Positions 35,442-46,280 are shown, numbered from the stretch's first letter. The stretch is DNA of 64,000 bases from an uncultured Desulfobulbus sp. (GCF_963664075.1 NZ_OY760916.1:3927001-3991000); one strand, 5' to 3'. Notes: generated by a model not told the origin, from the letters alone. A program made the numbers and translations.

Positions 35442-36272
35442 TTATTTCTGGCAACGGGGGCAATAGTAGGTTGCCCGTCCACCGATATCAGCCTTGCTAA
35501 TTTCTGTTTCACAATGAACACACAGCTCACCTTTACGTCCGTAGACCTGAAGCTGAAGCTGAAAGTAACCTGGATGCCCGTTGGTTCCGAGAAAATCTGA
35601 GATTGAAGAACCTCCTGTATCGATAGCCTGCTGCAAGATCTGTCTCGCCGCCTCAACGATCTCCTGCCACTTATGTTCGCTTATCGTGTTTGCGGGCTGA
35701 AATGGATTAAGCCCAGTGGCAAAAAGAATTTCATTGGCATAAATATTCCCAATTCCGGCGATTATTTTAGAATTCATGAGAAATGATTTCACCGGGACAG
35801 TGCGTCGCAGGGCCATCTTCATCAGGTTCGCTCCAGTAAACTCTGGCCCAAAAGGCTCGACACCTTCATTTTGAGAAAAGGCTGCCTCCAGCTCGGCGGC
35901 CTGTCGCGCTCCCCAGACCACAACCAATCCGAAGCGACGACAATCGTTAAAACGCAGTTCAAAACCGTTATCCAGGGCCAGAGCCATGTGATCATGTTTG
36001 TTCCGGGGCTGACTCGACTCAATCACAGTGAGTTTTCCAGTCATGCCCAGATGGAGGAGCAGTACGGCTCCGCTGCTCATACGCACCAGGATATACTTTG
36101 CCCGGCGGTCAACATCCACCACCTGCTGCCCCACTATTTCTTTGTTCAACAAGGCACGCGGTATACTTTTTCGTAAACGAAATTTCGAACAGCGGACACC
36201 TTCAACCAGGCAGCCTGGCAGCGACTCAAGCAAGCCACGCCGAGTGACTTCTACCTCGGGTAATTCAGGCAT
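35442..36272 (-). CDS. mutM: Formamidopyrimidine-DNA glycosylase (MutM/Fpg)
   Basis: Start set at the ATG giving MPELPEVEVTRRGL, as the N-terminal Pro is the catalytic nucleophile after Met removal. 276 residues, normal length. Asn/Lys/Arg landmarks include KFRLRKSIPRALL, LLHLGMTGKL, the helix-two-turn-helix around MNSKIIAGIGNIYANEILF, and the C-terminal zinc finger with four Cys (CVHCE ... YYCPRCQK). Excises 8-oxoguanine and related lesions, with AP lyase activity. Overlaps the 3' end of the upstream phosphopantetheinyl transferase gene by eight bases, so both are probably co-transcribed. Confidence 0.96.
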   Translation of the reverse strand: MPELPEVEVTRRGLLESLPGCLVEGVRCSKFRLRKSIPRALLNKEIVGQQVVDVDRRAKYILVRMSSGAVLLLHLGMTGKLTVIESSQPRNKHDHMALALDNGFELRFNDCRRFGLVVVWGARQAAELEAAFSQNEGVEPFGPEFTGANLMKMALRRTVPVKSFLMNSKIIAGIGNIYANEILFATGLNPFQPANTISEHKWQEIVEAARQILQQAIDTGGSSISDFLGTNGHPGYFQLQLQVYGRKGELCVHCETEISKADIGGRATYYCPRCQK

Positions 36273-37116
36273 TGTTCCCTCCCTGGACAGCAGCGAGTGC
36301 ATACTGCTGCAATGACACAACCTGGATATTTGCAAAACGTTTCCCGCCTTGTTCAAGCGCACACTGAAACTGCCAGAGATGTGATTCTGTTTTTTGGGCC
36401 CGCACAAGGTGAAAATGCCCAAAGAAACTGGAATCCTTTGCAAAAAAACACTTTTTCATCGCTTCTTTTGCTGCCCAGAGCAGGCCTAAGCGCCGCACAT
36501 CGTCTGTCTCGTCCTGGAGAAGCGAGAGCTCTTCTCCAGAGGCAAATCGCTCTTGAACACGCATTAAACGATCAGAAAATTGCTGAATATCAACACCACA
36601 GGTTCCTGAAGCATTTGCCAAGGCAACTGCAAAGTCAACACTATGAGAAATTGAAACCTGCTCTGCGAGATCCTGCTGTCCAGAGTAATACACCCCCGGT
36701 TGCCCGTGTTCCTGAGGAAGAATCGAGATCTCGTTCCAGTGCACTCCACTAAGAGGTGATTGGCACAGGGCTTTTTTCGCAGCCAATCTGCCACCGAGCC
36801 ATTCAATTCTTCGTTTTTTATAGGAGAACCCTTTAAAAATCTCTTTTTCCTGCACAGAAAGTAGACTTTGCACCGATAGATCTGTTTTTGCATCCTCTAG
36901 CATTGCGGCTAAGCGGTTTAAATCTACCAGACTGAGCGCGTGCTGCTCAGTGATCGACAGAGGGAGAAGTTCGCCTTTGAAGATGGAACGCACCATCAAG
37001 GGTATTTCCATATTCACACTTTCAGGACAATCTATTGTCATATCAATTGCATTAGGTATAATTAAACCCTGAATTCGTGGGCAGGTGAAACGCATATCCT
37101 GCTCACCCGCTTTCAC
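36265..37116 (-). CDS. 4'-phosphopantetheinyl transferase superfamily protein
   Basis: Up to 283 residues; several in-frame ATGs (codons 8, 25 and 36) make the start uncertain. The Sfp-type motifs are present: KRRIEWLGGRLAAKKAL, VSISHSVDFAVALA, CGVDIQQFSDR (metal-binding Asp) and LGLLWAAKEAMKKC (the W-x-x-K-E-A signature). Transfers phosphopantetheine from CoA to carrier proteins such as ACP. Divergent from the CvpA-like gene at 37178 and overlapping mutM downstream. Confidence 0.9.
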   Translation of the reverse strand: MKAGEQDMRFTCPRIQGLIIPNAIDMTIDCPESVNMEIPLMVRSIFKGELLPLSITEQHALSLVDLNRLAAMLEDAKTDLSVQSLLSVQEKEIFKGFSYKKRRIEWLGGRLAAKKALCQSPLSGVHWNEISILPQEHGQPGVYYSGQQDLAEQVSISHSVDFAVALANASGTCGVDIQQFSDRLMRVQERFASGEELSLLQDETDDVRRLGLLWAAKEAMKKCFFAKDSSFFGHFHLVRAQKTESHLWQFQCALEQGGKRFANIQVVSLQQYALAAVQGGNNA

Positions 37117-37177
37117 GAATCGAGGGGGAAGACAACCTTGTATCCGTGAGGTACGACACTACTACCATAAAGCAGCT

Positions 37178-37756
37178 ATGCCTACTTTCAACAGCCTTAC
37201 CTATTTTGATTACACAGTCTTTGCCATTTTTCTGCTATTTTTCCTACACGGGTTATGGACCGGTGGTACACGGCAGATGACCGGACTGGTTGCGCTTGTG
37301 GGGGCATATTTTCTGGCGGGGCGATCCACTTCGACCATTATCCCCTACATGCAGAAGTATATCGAAAGTCCCAAAATAACCTTTCTCCTGAGCTTTGGGC
37401 TGCTTGTTGTACTGGTGAGCGCTGTTTTTTCTATTATCGGTAAAATTATTCAGAGATTTGTGCAACCAACTCACCCCAGCTTGGCAGATCGTGTGGTCGG
37501 TCTTTTTGTGAGTGGAGCCAAGGCACTTTTTGTGAGCTCGTTACTTTTTATGGCCATGGCGTCTATGCTTTCTACCACCAATAACCTCCTGCGCAACTCA
37601 GCGACCACTCCCTACTTGAAAGTCGGGGCAAATATCTTTCGCACCTGGATCCAAGACCAGCACTTGCAACAGGAATTTATCCAAAAAGAGCCTGCTATTC
37701 GTACTATGCCTCTCCCGCCTCCAGCACAAAAGCAGCAGGTAAAAATCAAACTCTAG
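37178..37756 (+). CDS. CvpA family membrane protein
   Basis: Start set at ATG 37178 (MPTFNSLTYFDYTVFAIFLL); the frame extends upstream into the divergent gene's region. 192 residues with four hydrophobic segments. FDYTVFAIFLLFFLHGLWTG, then TGLVALVGAYFLAGR, and VVGLFVSGAKALFVSSLLF match the CvpA/colicin-V-production family layout, in which the fourth segment follows an R-x-x-G element. Function poorly known; CvpA proteins affect envelope stress. A short, basic C-terminal tail. Followed 58 bases later by the phosphomannomutase gene. Confidence 0.82.
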   Translation: MPTFNSLTYFDYTVFAIFLLFFLHGLWTGGTRQMTGLVALVGAYFLAGRSTSTIIPYMQKYIESPKITFLLSFGLLVVLVSAVFSIIGKIIQRFVQPTHPSLADRVVGLFVSGAKALFVSSLLFMAMASMLSTTNNLLRNSATTPYLKVGANIFRTWIQDQHLQQEFIQKEPAIRTMPLPPPAQKQQVKIKL

Positions 37757-37814
37757 TTGACGCTCTCTCAAAATTCCACCTGACAACCGAGTCTCTCCTT
37801 AAGGATTAACGACC

Positions 37815-39188
37815 ATGACCACCAGCTTACGTTGCTTTACCGCCTACGACGTTCGAGGCAAGATTCCCGATGATTTTGATGAGCACATCGCCTTACGCAT
37901 CGCCCTGGCCTTCACTGAACATTGTAAGGTAAGAAAAATGGTCATTGGGCGCGACATGCGCCTGACCAGCCCCCTGCTTGCCGAAACGATCACTGCAGGG
38001 TTGCTTAAGCAAGGCATCGATATTGTTGACATCGGTCTCTGTGGCACAGAAGAGGTCTACCAGGCGGTATTCGGAGGGGTGGAGGCAGGTATTGATGGCG
38101 GCATCATGATTACCGCCAGTCACAACCCTGCAGCCTACAATGGAATGAAGATTGTCCAGCGAGAGTCCCGCCCTGTCTCCTCAGACAGCGGGCTGCTTGA
38201 AATAGAGCAACTGGCGGCTGACGATGACTGGTTTACTCAAAAAACAATCCAGCCGGCACCCCATGAGGGGGCGTACACCTCAGTCACCAATAAAGACACT
38301 TACATTAAACACATTCTCAGTATGGTTGACTGCTCGGTGATGCAGCCCATGAAAATTGTGGTTAATGCGGGGAACGGATGTGCTGGCCCTGTGCTTGACC
38401 TGCTGGCTGCCCACCTGCCCTTCGAGTTCATTCGTTTGAACCACGAGCCTGATGGCACCTTTCCCAATGGGGTCCCCAATCCGCTCCTCCCTGAAAAACG
38501 TGAAGTAACAGCTCAGGCTGTACGCGAACATAAGGCCGACCTGGGCATAGCCTGGGATGGCGACTTTGACCGCTGCTTTTTTTATGATGAACAGGGCCGT
38601 TTTATTGAAGGGTATTATATTGTCGGTCTCCTGGCGGTTTCCATGCTGCAGCAGGCCCCTGGCTCCACCATCCTCCATGACCCCCGTCTGACTTGGAACA
38701 CCATCGAGATGGTCAAAGCTGCTGGCGGTGTTCCTGCCGTGACCCGGACTGGGCACGCCTTCATTAAAGAAAATATGCGGGCAAAAAACGCAATCTATGG
38801 CGGTGAGATGTCCGCCCATCATTATTTTCGAGATTTTGGCTATTGCGATTCAGGCATGCTGCCCTGGCTCTTGGTCTGCAGGCTTATGAGTCTCAGTGGA
38901 AAAACCTTATCAGCCCTGTGCAATGAACGCATGGGAGCCTTTCCAGTCAGTGGTGAGATTAACTCCAAGGTGGAGGATCCTGATGCTGTTATTGCTGAAA
39001 TTGAACGACGTTATGCTGATGGGGCCAAGGACTATATTGATGGAGTATCTGTAGAATACCCCACTTATCGCTTTAACCTGCGCAAATCCAACACCGAGCC
39101 TGTCCTACGGCTCAATGTGGAATCCCGAGGCGACCAGAACCTGATGGAACGAAAAACAGAAGAACTCCTGAATATTATTCGTAGTTAA
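37815..39188 (+). CDS. manB: Phosphomannomutase/phosphoglucomutase (ManB/AlgC type)
   Basis: 457 residues, the usual length. GIMITASHNPAAYNGMKIV contains the active-site phosphoserine loop (TASHNP), AWDGDFDRCFF is the Mg-binding DGDxDR loop, GGEMSAHHYF binds the sugar, and the C-terminal RKSNTEPVLRLNVE is the phosphate-binding loop. Converts Man-6-P to Man-1-P (and Glc-6-P to Glc-1-P). Coupled to manC, which starts 33 bases downstream, giving a two-step GDP-mannose supply unit probably serving the polysaccharide region. Confidence 0.96.
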   Translation: MTTSLRCFTAYDVRGKIPDDFDEHIALRIALAFTEHCKVRKMVIGRDMRLTSPLLAETITAGLLKQGIDIVDIGLCGTEEVYQAVFGGVEAGIDGGIMITASHNPAAYNGMKIVQRESRPVSSDSGLLEIEQLAADDDWFTQKTIQPAPHEGAYTSVTNKDTYIKHILSMVDCSVMQPMKIVVNAGNGCAGPVLDLLAAHLPFEFIRLNHEPDGTFPNGVPNPLLPEKREVTAQAVREHKADLGIAWDGDFDRCFFYDEQGRFIEGYYIVGLLAVSMLQQAPGSTILHDPRLTWNTIEMVKAAGGVPAVTRTGHAFIKENMRAKNAIYGGEMSAHHYFRDFGYCDSGMLPWLLVCRLMSLSGKTLSALCNERMGAFPVSGEINSKVEDPDAVIAEIERRYADGAKDYIDGVSVEYPTYRFNLRKSNTEPVLRLNVESRGDQNLMERKTEELLNIIRS

Positions 39189-39220
39189 CCTGCGATATCC
39201 CCTTAAATCAGAGGTGACCA

Positions 39221-40630
39221 GTGGCAATTCAACCCGTTATCTTAGCCGGAGGCACCGGCTCTCGTTTGTGGCCTCTTTCCCGTGAGCTGTATCCCAAGCA
39301 GGTGATTAACCTGACCGGTAATCTGTCTCTGCTTCAAAATACAGTGCAGCGCCTGAGCCATTTAAACGACGTACTCGACCCAATTATTGTGGTCGGTGAA
39401 GAGCACCGTTTTCTCACCAAAACCCAGCTTGAAGATTTAGACGCTTTTCCTCAATTTCAAATCCTCCTTGAGCCCTGCGGAAAAAATACGGCCCCTGCAA
39501 TCTGCGGAGCTGCCGCCTTTGTTGCCCAGAAAGGGCGAGCACAGGATATCCTCCTGGTTCTTCCAGCAGATCATCTCATTCAAAAAGAAGAACCATTTGC
39601 CCAGGCAATTGAGCAGGCAGTGACACTGGCCGAAGCGGGCAAGATCGTTACCTTTGGTATTGTCCCCGATCGTCCGGAAACAGGGTATGGCTACATTGCC
39701 CGAGGCGAGGGCAATCAGGTGGAGAGCTTTGTCGAAAAACCAGATCTGGCCACTGCTGAGCAGTACCTAGCCAGCGGTCGCTACTTCTGGAACAGTGGCA
39801 TGTTTGCCTTTACCGCAGAGACCATGCTCGCAGAAATGGAGCTGCACGCACCTGTGATTGCCGAACAAATGAGTAACGCCGTCCAGCAGGGTACACCTGA
39901 CGGCGTTTTTTTCCGCTTTAACGCTCAAAACATGGGGGCTTGCCCTTCTGATTCCATCGACTATGTGGTCATGGAAAAAACCACCAGGGCCTGCGTGGTC
40001 GAGGCGGACATAGGCTGGTCGGATATTGGTTCCTGGCAGGCTTTATGGGAAGTTTCAGAAAAAGATGATCAGGGCAATGTCAGCTATGGCGATGTAGTGC
40101 TTGAGGATGTCAAGAATTCCCTAATTCGTGCAGAACATACCTTAGTGGCAACCGTTGGCCTGGAAGATACGCTAGTGGTAGAAACTGCAGATGCGGTCCT
40201 GGTTGCACCAATGAATCGATCTCAGGATGTAAAAAGGATTGTCAGCAGACTCAAACAGGAAAAACGTCCGGAATATCATACCCACCGAACCGTCTATCGG
40301 CCTTGGGGAAGCTACACGACCCTGGAGCTACAACCACGCTTTCAGATCAAACGAATCACGGTTAATCCTGGGGCACGACTCTCCCTGCAGATGCACCATC
40401 ACCGGCATGAACATTGGGTGGTGGTCTCCGGCACGGCAAAGATTCAGAATGGTGAGCAGGAAATTTTACTCAAAGAAAACGAATCCACCTATATTCCCAG
40501 CTGCACTGTCCACCGCCTGGAAAATCCTGGTGTCATTCCATTAGAGTTAATCGAAGTCCAGATCGGCAGCTACCTGGGCGAAGATGACATCGTTCGTTTT
40601 GACGACGAGTACGGAAGAACAAAAAATTAA
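39221..40630 (+). CDS. manC: Mannose-1-phosphate guanylyltransferase / mannose-6-phosphate isomerase (ManC/AlgA)
   Basis: 469 residues from GTG 39221, preceded by GAGGTG. VILAGGTGSRLWPLSRELYP is the nucleotidyl-transferase signature, FVEKPDLATAEQYL the substrate-binding motif. The C-terminal cupin with RPWGSYTTLE and ARLSLQMHHHRHEHWVVVSG is the type II phosphomannose isomerase domain. Forms GDP-mannose from Man-1-P and GTP and can also make Man-6-P from Fru-6-P. Ends before a perfect 29-bp palindrome that separates it from a convergent PilZ gene. Confidence 0.97.
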   Translation: MAIQPVILAGGTGSRLWPLSRELYPKQVINLTGNLSLLQNTVQRLSHLNDVLDPIIVVGEEHRFLTKTQLEDLDAFPQFQILLEPCGKNTAPAICGAAAFVAQKGRAQDILLVLPADHLIQKEEPFAQAIEQAVTLAEAGKIVTFGIVPDRPETGYGYIARGEGNQVESFVEKPDLATAEQYLASGRYFWNSGMFAFTAETMLAEMELHAPVIAEQMSNAVQQGTPDGVFFRFNAQNMGACPSDSIDYVVMEKTTRACVVEADIGWSDIGSWQALWEVSEKDDQGNVSYGDVVLEDVKNSLIRAEHTLVATVGLEDTLVVETADAVLVAPMNRSQDVKRIVSRLKQEKRPEYHTHRTVYRPWGSYTTLELQPRFQIKRITVNPGARLSLQMHHHRHEHWVVVSGTAKIQNGEQEILLKENESTYIPSCTVHRLENPGVIPLELIEVQIGSYLGEDDIVRFDDEYGRTKN

Positions 40631-40653
40631 GGCCATATAAAGCACATTCCATG

Positions 40654-40730
40654 TTGGGGTTCCTTCGTCACCACCAACCTACACTGCTTCCTGGGAGCAT
40701 GGTAGGTTGGTGGTGACGAAGGAACCCCAA
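40654..40730. repeat. REP-like palindrome, copy 1 (29-bp perfect stem)
   Basis: Left arm TTGGGGTTCCTTCGTCACCA, CCAACCTAC pairs without mismatch with the right arm at 40702-40730, leaving a 19-base loop. A related palindrome lies at 52866-52946. Both copies are between convergent genes, so they could also serve as two-way transcription stops. Confidence 0.9.
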
Positions 40731-40770
40731 TATTTGTATCCCCTATTTCCTCCCGATTCCTGCCACTATT

Positions 40771-41211
40771 TTATTGTCCTTCGAGTTCTCTGAGTTCCTC
40801 AGAATACAGCGAATGAAAGGCGCTGACATAGCGCTCTAGAATCTGCTTATCGATATCAGAAAGATGAAAAAATTCTATACCGTTATGAAAACGGCCTGCG
40901 GTGCCAACAACGTAGACAATACGCCCCATGACATCGATAAGTTGATCTTGTAGTCCGAGAGTTATCATAACCTGCTGCCCCTTAGGAAGCTGCTTATGCG
41001 TCTCCATGAGTATCCCCCCTTTACTGACATTCAGGGTTCTCGCCATAGAATATTCTCCCTGGCGCCCCTGTTCATCAACAACCAGGTAATCAAGCAAATT
41101 AAGTGCTTCTGGCCTAATGTATCGTCTACGTTCTGAAGTCATCAGCTTGCTATCCTTTGCATCGACAGCGGAAGGGATTTTTTGATACGAGAGCTCTTTT
41201 CTCAAAGACAC
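40771..41211 (-). CDS. PilZ domain protein (c-di-GMP binding)
   Basis: 146 residues; an internal ATG (MTSERRRYIRPEA) could be the real start. The PilZ signature is present in full: RRRYIRPEA for the RxxxR part, and NVSKGGILMET for the [D/N]xSxxG part about 35 residues later. No other domain, so a single-domain receptor that must act by contacting a partner. Convergent with manC. Together with the MshEN protein this hints at c-di-GMP control of polysaccharide functions in the region. Confidence 0.88.
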   Translation of the reverse strand: MSLRKELSYQKIPSAVDAKDSKLMTSERRRYIRPEALNLLDYLVVDEQGRQGEYSMARTLNVSKGGILMETHKQLPKGQQVMITLGLQDQLIDVMGRIVYVVGTAGRFHNGIEFFHLSDIDKQILERYVSAFHSLYSEELRELEGQ

Positions 41212-41877
41212 CTCGAAAAAACAAATAAAACCTACAACTTCAAACTCTAGCGGCTTGCCAGATCTTTGTCAAACGCCCTAGCCCGAATTTATCATGAACA
41301 GTACTTTCAAGTGAAGATAAATGACACCAAACGAGTCTTCTCTAATAAAACTGATGAGCAATTCGCGCAGAGAAAACAATGAACACCGTGATTCAGGAAA
41401 CAAATATACTTGCCGTATTTTTCCCCTTCACCACAGCCACATTTTTGTGTATTCCCACTCGAATATTGACAAAAACGTAGCAAAACCCAACTCTCAGACT
41501 CATCACTCTATTATTTTATTATTTAATTCCAGTATTATACACCCACGCTCATTTTATGGTATTTTTTTTGCAAAAAGCCGCAAATAAGACGACTTCATTT
41601 CAGCCCAATAAAAGCACATGACGCATCACCAGCGTCCAGATGTTTTCACTGGGCATGACGAAGTCTGCGGCACAGTCCGGTGCCCGTTTTTGCACATTGA
41701 TTTTTTGCGTTCCCCCTCTCATCTCCTCAAACGCCAAAAAGCAGCGGCAAAAGCACCCCATTTACCTGTTCTTTGACAAAAGATAGCGTTTGATTCTTGA
41801 TTATTTCACCCCCCTTTGTTACAATCGCGTGAAATTTTATAACAAGATTGTAATTTTCCTTTTGAGAGGGGGGACAA
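41212..41877. other. 666-bp gap upstream of amt
   Basis: AT-rich, no convincing gene (an 88-codon frame at 41321-41587 shows no recognisable content). The last 80 bases hold a sigma-70-like promoter. I looked for a GG-N10-GC sigma-54 element and saw only imperfect spacings. Confidence 0.5.
41797..41825 (+). promoter_or_regulatory. Putative sigma-70-like promoter of amt
   Basis: TTGATT (41797-41802) and TACAAT (41820-41825) separated by 17 bases, 53 bases before the start codon. Consensus fit is good (4/6 and 5/6), but no experimental support and nitrogen genes can have other promoters. Confidence 0.5.
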
Positions 41878-43098
41878 ATGATCAACGGTGCTGATACGGC
41901 GTTTATATTAGCCGCAGCGGGGTTGGTCCTGTTGATGACACCAGGACTGGCCTTATTCTACGCGGGAATGGTACGCAGCAAGAACGTGCTGGGCACAATC
42001 ATGCAAAGCCTGGTATTGATTTCTATTATTTCACTGGAATGGGTTTATATTGGCTACTCCATGTCTTTTGGACCCGATATAGGTGGTTTTGTTGGCGACC
42101 TGAGCTGGTTTGCCCTGAAAGGCGTAACCAATGCCCCCAGCGACACCTATGCCACGACCATTCCGCAAACGGTATTCATGATTTATCAATGCATGTTTGC
42201 CGTTATTACCCCTGCTCTGATCGCAGGTGCCTTTGCCGAACGTGTGCGTTTTCCGTCCTTCGTTCTGTTCAGTCTTCTTTGGGCAGTGCTGGTTTACAAT
42301 CCGGTATGTCACTGGATTTGGGGAAGTGGCGGTTGGCTAGCCAAACTTGGTGTGCTTGACTTCGCAGGCGGCCTGGTGGTGCACGCGACCTGTGGTATGG
42401 CAGCCTTGGCCTCCGTCATGATCATTGGGCCACGTAAAGGCTTTGGGCAGACCAACTTTATGCCCCACAGTTTGCCCATGACCATGCTCGGCACCGGCTT
42501 ACTTTGGTTTGGCTGGTTTGGCTTTAATGGCGGCTCAGCCTTGGCTGTCAACGAAGTCGCAGCTACGGCATTTGTCGCCACCCATCTCGGCGGTATGGCC
42601 GGAATGGCCATGTGGACGGCTCTTGAATGGGTAAAACTGGGTAAACCAACAACTTTGGGCGCAGCCTCTGGTGCGATTTCCGGCCTGGCCACCATCACCC
42701 CGGCCGCTGGTTTTGTTGGACCGAACGCAGCGATTATAATAGGATTAATTGCAGGTGTTGTCTGCTATATCGCGGTCAACTTAAAAAGCAGATTCAAATT
42801 CGACGATTCGCTTGATGTTGTTGGTATCCATGGGATCGGTGGGGTTACCGGAACAATCCTTCTGGGAATTTTTGCAACAAAAACGGTTAACCCTGGCGGG
42901 GCTGATGGATTACTTGCCGGTTCTGCAACCCAGCTGATGAATCAGTTGATCGGAGTTGCAGTGGTTTGTGCCTACGCCTTTATCGTGAGTTGGGTTCTTT
43001 TGAAGGTAATCAACGCCGTGATAGGGTTACGCATCAGCGTAGAGGCCGAACATCAGGGATTGGATTATACTGAGCACTCGGAGACAGCCTACAATTAA
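41878..43098 (+). CDS. amt: Ammonium transporter (Amt/AmtB)
   Basis: 406 residues, eleven membrane segments, with a strong ribosome site GAGAGGGGGGA. Landmarks: ADTAFILAAAGLVLLMTPGL, ALFYAGMVRSKN, the gate Phe residues region TVFMIYQCMFAVITPALIAG, the pore twin-His positions in VVHATCGMAALAS and VVGIHGIGGVTGTILLGIFA, and AGMAMWTALEW. Conducts ammonium/ammonia across the inner membrane. Lies just before glnK, the PII protein that blocks this channel when nitrogen is plentiful; the pair is conserved across bacteria. Confidence 0.97.
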   Translation: MINGADTAFILAAAGLVLLMTPGLALFYAGMVRSKNVLGTIMQSLVLISIISLEWVYIGYSMSFGPDIGGFVGDLSWFALKGVTNAPSDTYATTIPQTVFMIYQCMFAVITPALIAGAFAERVRFPSFVLFSLLWAVLVYNPVCHWIWGSGGWLAKLGVLDFAGGLVVHATCGMAALASVMIIGPRKGFGQTNFMPHSLPMTMLGTGLLWFGWFGFNGGSALAVNEVAATAFVATHLGGMAGMAMWTALEWVKLGKPTTLGAASGAISGLATITPAAGFVGPNAAIIIGLIAGVVCYIAVNLKSRFKFDDSLDVVGIHGIGGVTGTILLGIFATKTVNPGGADGLLAGSATQLMNQLIGVAVVCAYAFIVSWVLLKVINAVIGLRISVEAEHQGLDYTEHSETAYN

Positions 43099-43202
43099 GG
43101 GTGCTTTCTTTTAAGCATTGCTCCATTAGGTTACGTCATCAAACGATGAACACCAAAGAAATTGTGCAATAGCAGGGCTGCTCAGCAGAGCCAGACAAGC
43201 AC

Positions 43203-43247
43203 TTCTCTCACAGAAAAACGATTTATACATTCCTGTGAGAGAATTTT
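43203..43247 (+). terminator. Hairpin between amt and glnK (terminator or attenuator)
   Basis: Perfect 11-bp stem TTCTCTCACAG / CTGTGAGAGAA with a 19-base loop, followed by TTTTACT. The U-run is short, so it may end only part of the transcripts and set the amt:glnK ratio. Confidence 0.6.
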
Positions 43248-43341
43248 ACTGCTTGATTTTGACTCAACACATCGCATTGTTCATGGGGACACCAAGTGAT
43301 CACCCTGGAATTCGAATCTGCAGGATGCGAGCTATCTTTGA

Positions 43342-43688
<347 letters not shown>

Positions 43689-43689
<1 letters not shown>

Positions 43690-46280
43690 TGGCATCCACC
43701 TTACGTCCGCAGCAGGATGCTCTGGCCGATGCCTGGCGTCAGGGACTGAGCGGGCAGGAGATTCTGCACCGTTGTGCAACCTTGGTTGACGATTTTATCG
43801 TCAACACCTACAATGCTGCCCCTGCAGTGCAGAACGCTCGAGGAAAAATAGCTGTAATAGCTTTGGGCGGTTATGGACGGAGCGAGTTGTATCCGTATTC
43901 GGATATCGACTTGCTCCTGGTCCATGACTGGTGGGCGAAGAAATCTATCCCCCAGGTGGTTGAGGCGCTTCTCTACCCCTTGTGGGACGAAGGATTTGAA
44001 GTCGGTCACAGCGTTCGTGGTGTAAAGGACGCTATTGCCTTTGCCCAGGAAGATTTTCATTTTCAAGTAGCTCTTTTGGATGCTCGCCTTCTAACGGGCT
44101 CAGAGGAGCTGTTTGAGGAGTTGAAAAATCGCTACACCAAAAAAATTCTCGATGGTCGCCGTCATCAGTTTGTCGAGACCATGGAAGAACACATTCAGGA
44201 ACGATGGCAAAAATACGGTTCACACACCTACCTGCTTGAGCCCCATGTCAAAGAAGGGAAAGGTGGCCTGCGTGATATTCAGGCCATGATGTGGGTGGCG
44301 AAAGGTGTTTTTGGACTCAACGATCTGTCGGCCATCGAGTCATCCGGAATGTTAGAAGCAGATAATCGTCAGGCCCTGGAAGCAAGCTGGTCCATGCTTG
44401 CAAAAATTCGGAACCATGTTCACCTGCTGAATCGCCGTAAAAGTGACCACCTGATCTTTGAATTGCAGGAAGAAACGGCCAACGCTCTCGACTATCAGGA
44501 CGAATCCGGACAGCTGGGCGTCGAACATTTCATGGGTGATGTCTACGGACACCTGCAGACGGTCTCCCGCATCACTGACCTTTTTTTTGAACATGTTCAT
44601 GAGATTTTAGGCCTCACCAGTGGCGGCAATGTTGAGCAAAAATTAGAACGCTCCATTGTTGTGCGTGGTGGGACCATTCGTTTGAGCTCAGCGGAGGAGC
44701 TAACTGAGCGGCCGTATCTTTTAATGCGCCTTTTCCTCCAGGCGGGAAGAAGTGGCTCCCCCCTGCATCACCGTACACGTCAGGTGGTAACTGCCAATCT
44801 GGATAAAGTTGACGATCATTTTCGTCAATCAAAACGGGTCAGTCGCGTATTTATTGAACTGCTGAGCCAGTCCAATAAAATCTTTGATGTTTTGGAGGCT
44901 ATGCTCTCCACCGGATTACTCCCCCAATACATCCCGGAGTTTTCCGGAGTCGAGTCTCTAGCCCAGCATGATCTCTACCATCTGTACACTGTAGATAGAC
45001 ACTCTCTGCAGGCAGTGACGGAGCTCAATGCACTTAAAAAGAGTCACCAAGAGCTTTTTGCAGAGCTGGAGGCACCAGAGGTTCTCTACCTTGCAGCCCT
45101 ACTCCACGACATTGGCAAGGGAAAACAGAGCGATCACTCGGTACTCGGCGCAGAGATGGTGGAGGCGATAGGGAAACGGTTGCATCTTGCTGATGACGAA
45201 CGGGAAACGCTTGCCTTTCTGATCCGCTATCACCTCTATTTGCCCGAAAATGCCATGCGTCGCGACTTCACAGATCGTGAATTTATCCATCAGGCGTCTG
45301 AGCTGATTGGCGATGTGCAACGGTTGACCATGCTCTATCTTTTGACCATAGCCGACTCCAAGGCCACCGGGCCTTCAGCCTGGTCAGACTGGAAGGCAAG
45401 CCTGCTCTCCGAGCTCTACTTAAGTCTCAAATCCTGTCTGGGTGCGGACTGTCATGTTGAGCAAGTTGGTCAAGATGAGGAAGAACAAGGGATTCGCTGG
45501 CTTCAGGAACAAATCGCTCAGAGAATGGAAGGCAAGGAAATACGTATCGATATTGACAGCCTTCCTTCGGACTACCTGCTCAGCTACAGCCTTGACGCCG
45601 TTGAACGCCACCTTGAGATTCACGCGGAGCAATCTTCCAAGCTGAGGCAACAAGTCAAGCTCTTTGCCGAACCAGGTACCCGTTCTTGGACCCTGCTTAT
45701 CATGGGGCCAGATAAGGTCGGATTATTGGCAAAATTCTGTGGCGTACTTGCCCTGCACAATCTCACCGTGCTCTCTGCTGAAATCTTTACCTGGCCAGAT
45801 AATATTGTAGTGGACACCATTGAGGTTGTGCCTTCGTCCTCTCTGAGCTTTGACGAACAAGATTGGTTGAAGGTTGAAAACGATCTGAACCTGGCAATAA
45901 ATTACCGACTCGATGTGGGCTACCAGTTGCACGAACGCAGCCAGCCACAGAGCTATCGAAGCCAGCGCCAGATCCAGCAACTTGAGCGCAAGGTGGTGAT
46001 CGACAATACAACATCTCTGCAATACACCCTCGTCGAGGTGTATGGCGGAGACAACAGAAGCGCCCTTTATCAACTGACTCAGACACTGGCAGACTTTGGA
46101 CTTGCCATACATCGGGCACGAATTGCCACAGAAGTGGAACAGTTGATCGTTATCTTTTATGTCAGTACCCAAACCGGTACCAAGCTTGAAGAGAGCAGCA
46201 TACAAGAAAAAATCAGTATGACACTGATGCGCATTATCGGTGCCGATGATGCAGAGCTGGAAGCTGCCAGCGCATCGTAA
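43689..46280 (+). CDS. glnD: Bifunctional PII uridylyltransferase/uridylyl-removing enzyme
   Basis: 863 residues. Nucleotidyltransferase domain with IALGGYGRSELYPYSDIDLL (GG...D-x-D) near residues 57-77; GlnD-UTase linker including PHVKEGKGGLRDIQAM; HD domain with LAALLHDIGKGKQSDHS near residue 475; two C-terminal ACT domains starting near WTLLIMGPDKVGLLAKF and YTLVEVYGGDNRSALYQL. Adds UMP to the GlnK T-loop Tyr when glutamine is low and removes it when high. Both active domains retain their key residues, so it should be fully bifunctional. Confidence 0.97.

Noticed and set aside
41640-41700. Possible sigma-54 promoter (GGCACAGTCCGGTGCC) before amt
   Set aside because: Spacing between GG and GC is 11, not 10, and it is 180 bases from the start; a sigma-70-like promoter fits better.
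43300-43330. Possible sigma-54 site before glnK (TGGAATTCGAATCTGCA)
   Set aside because: Spacing is 11 bases and the -24 element lacks the CAC part.
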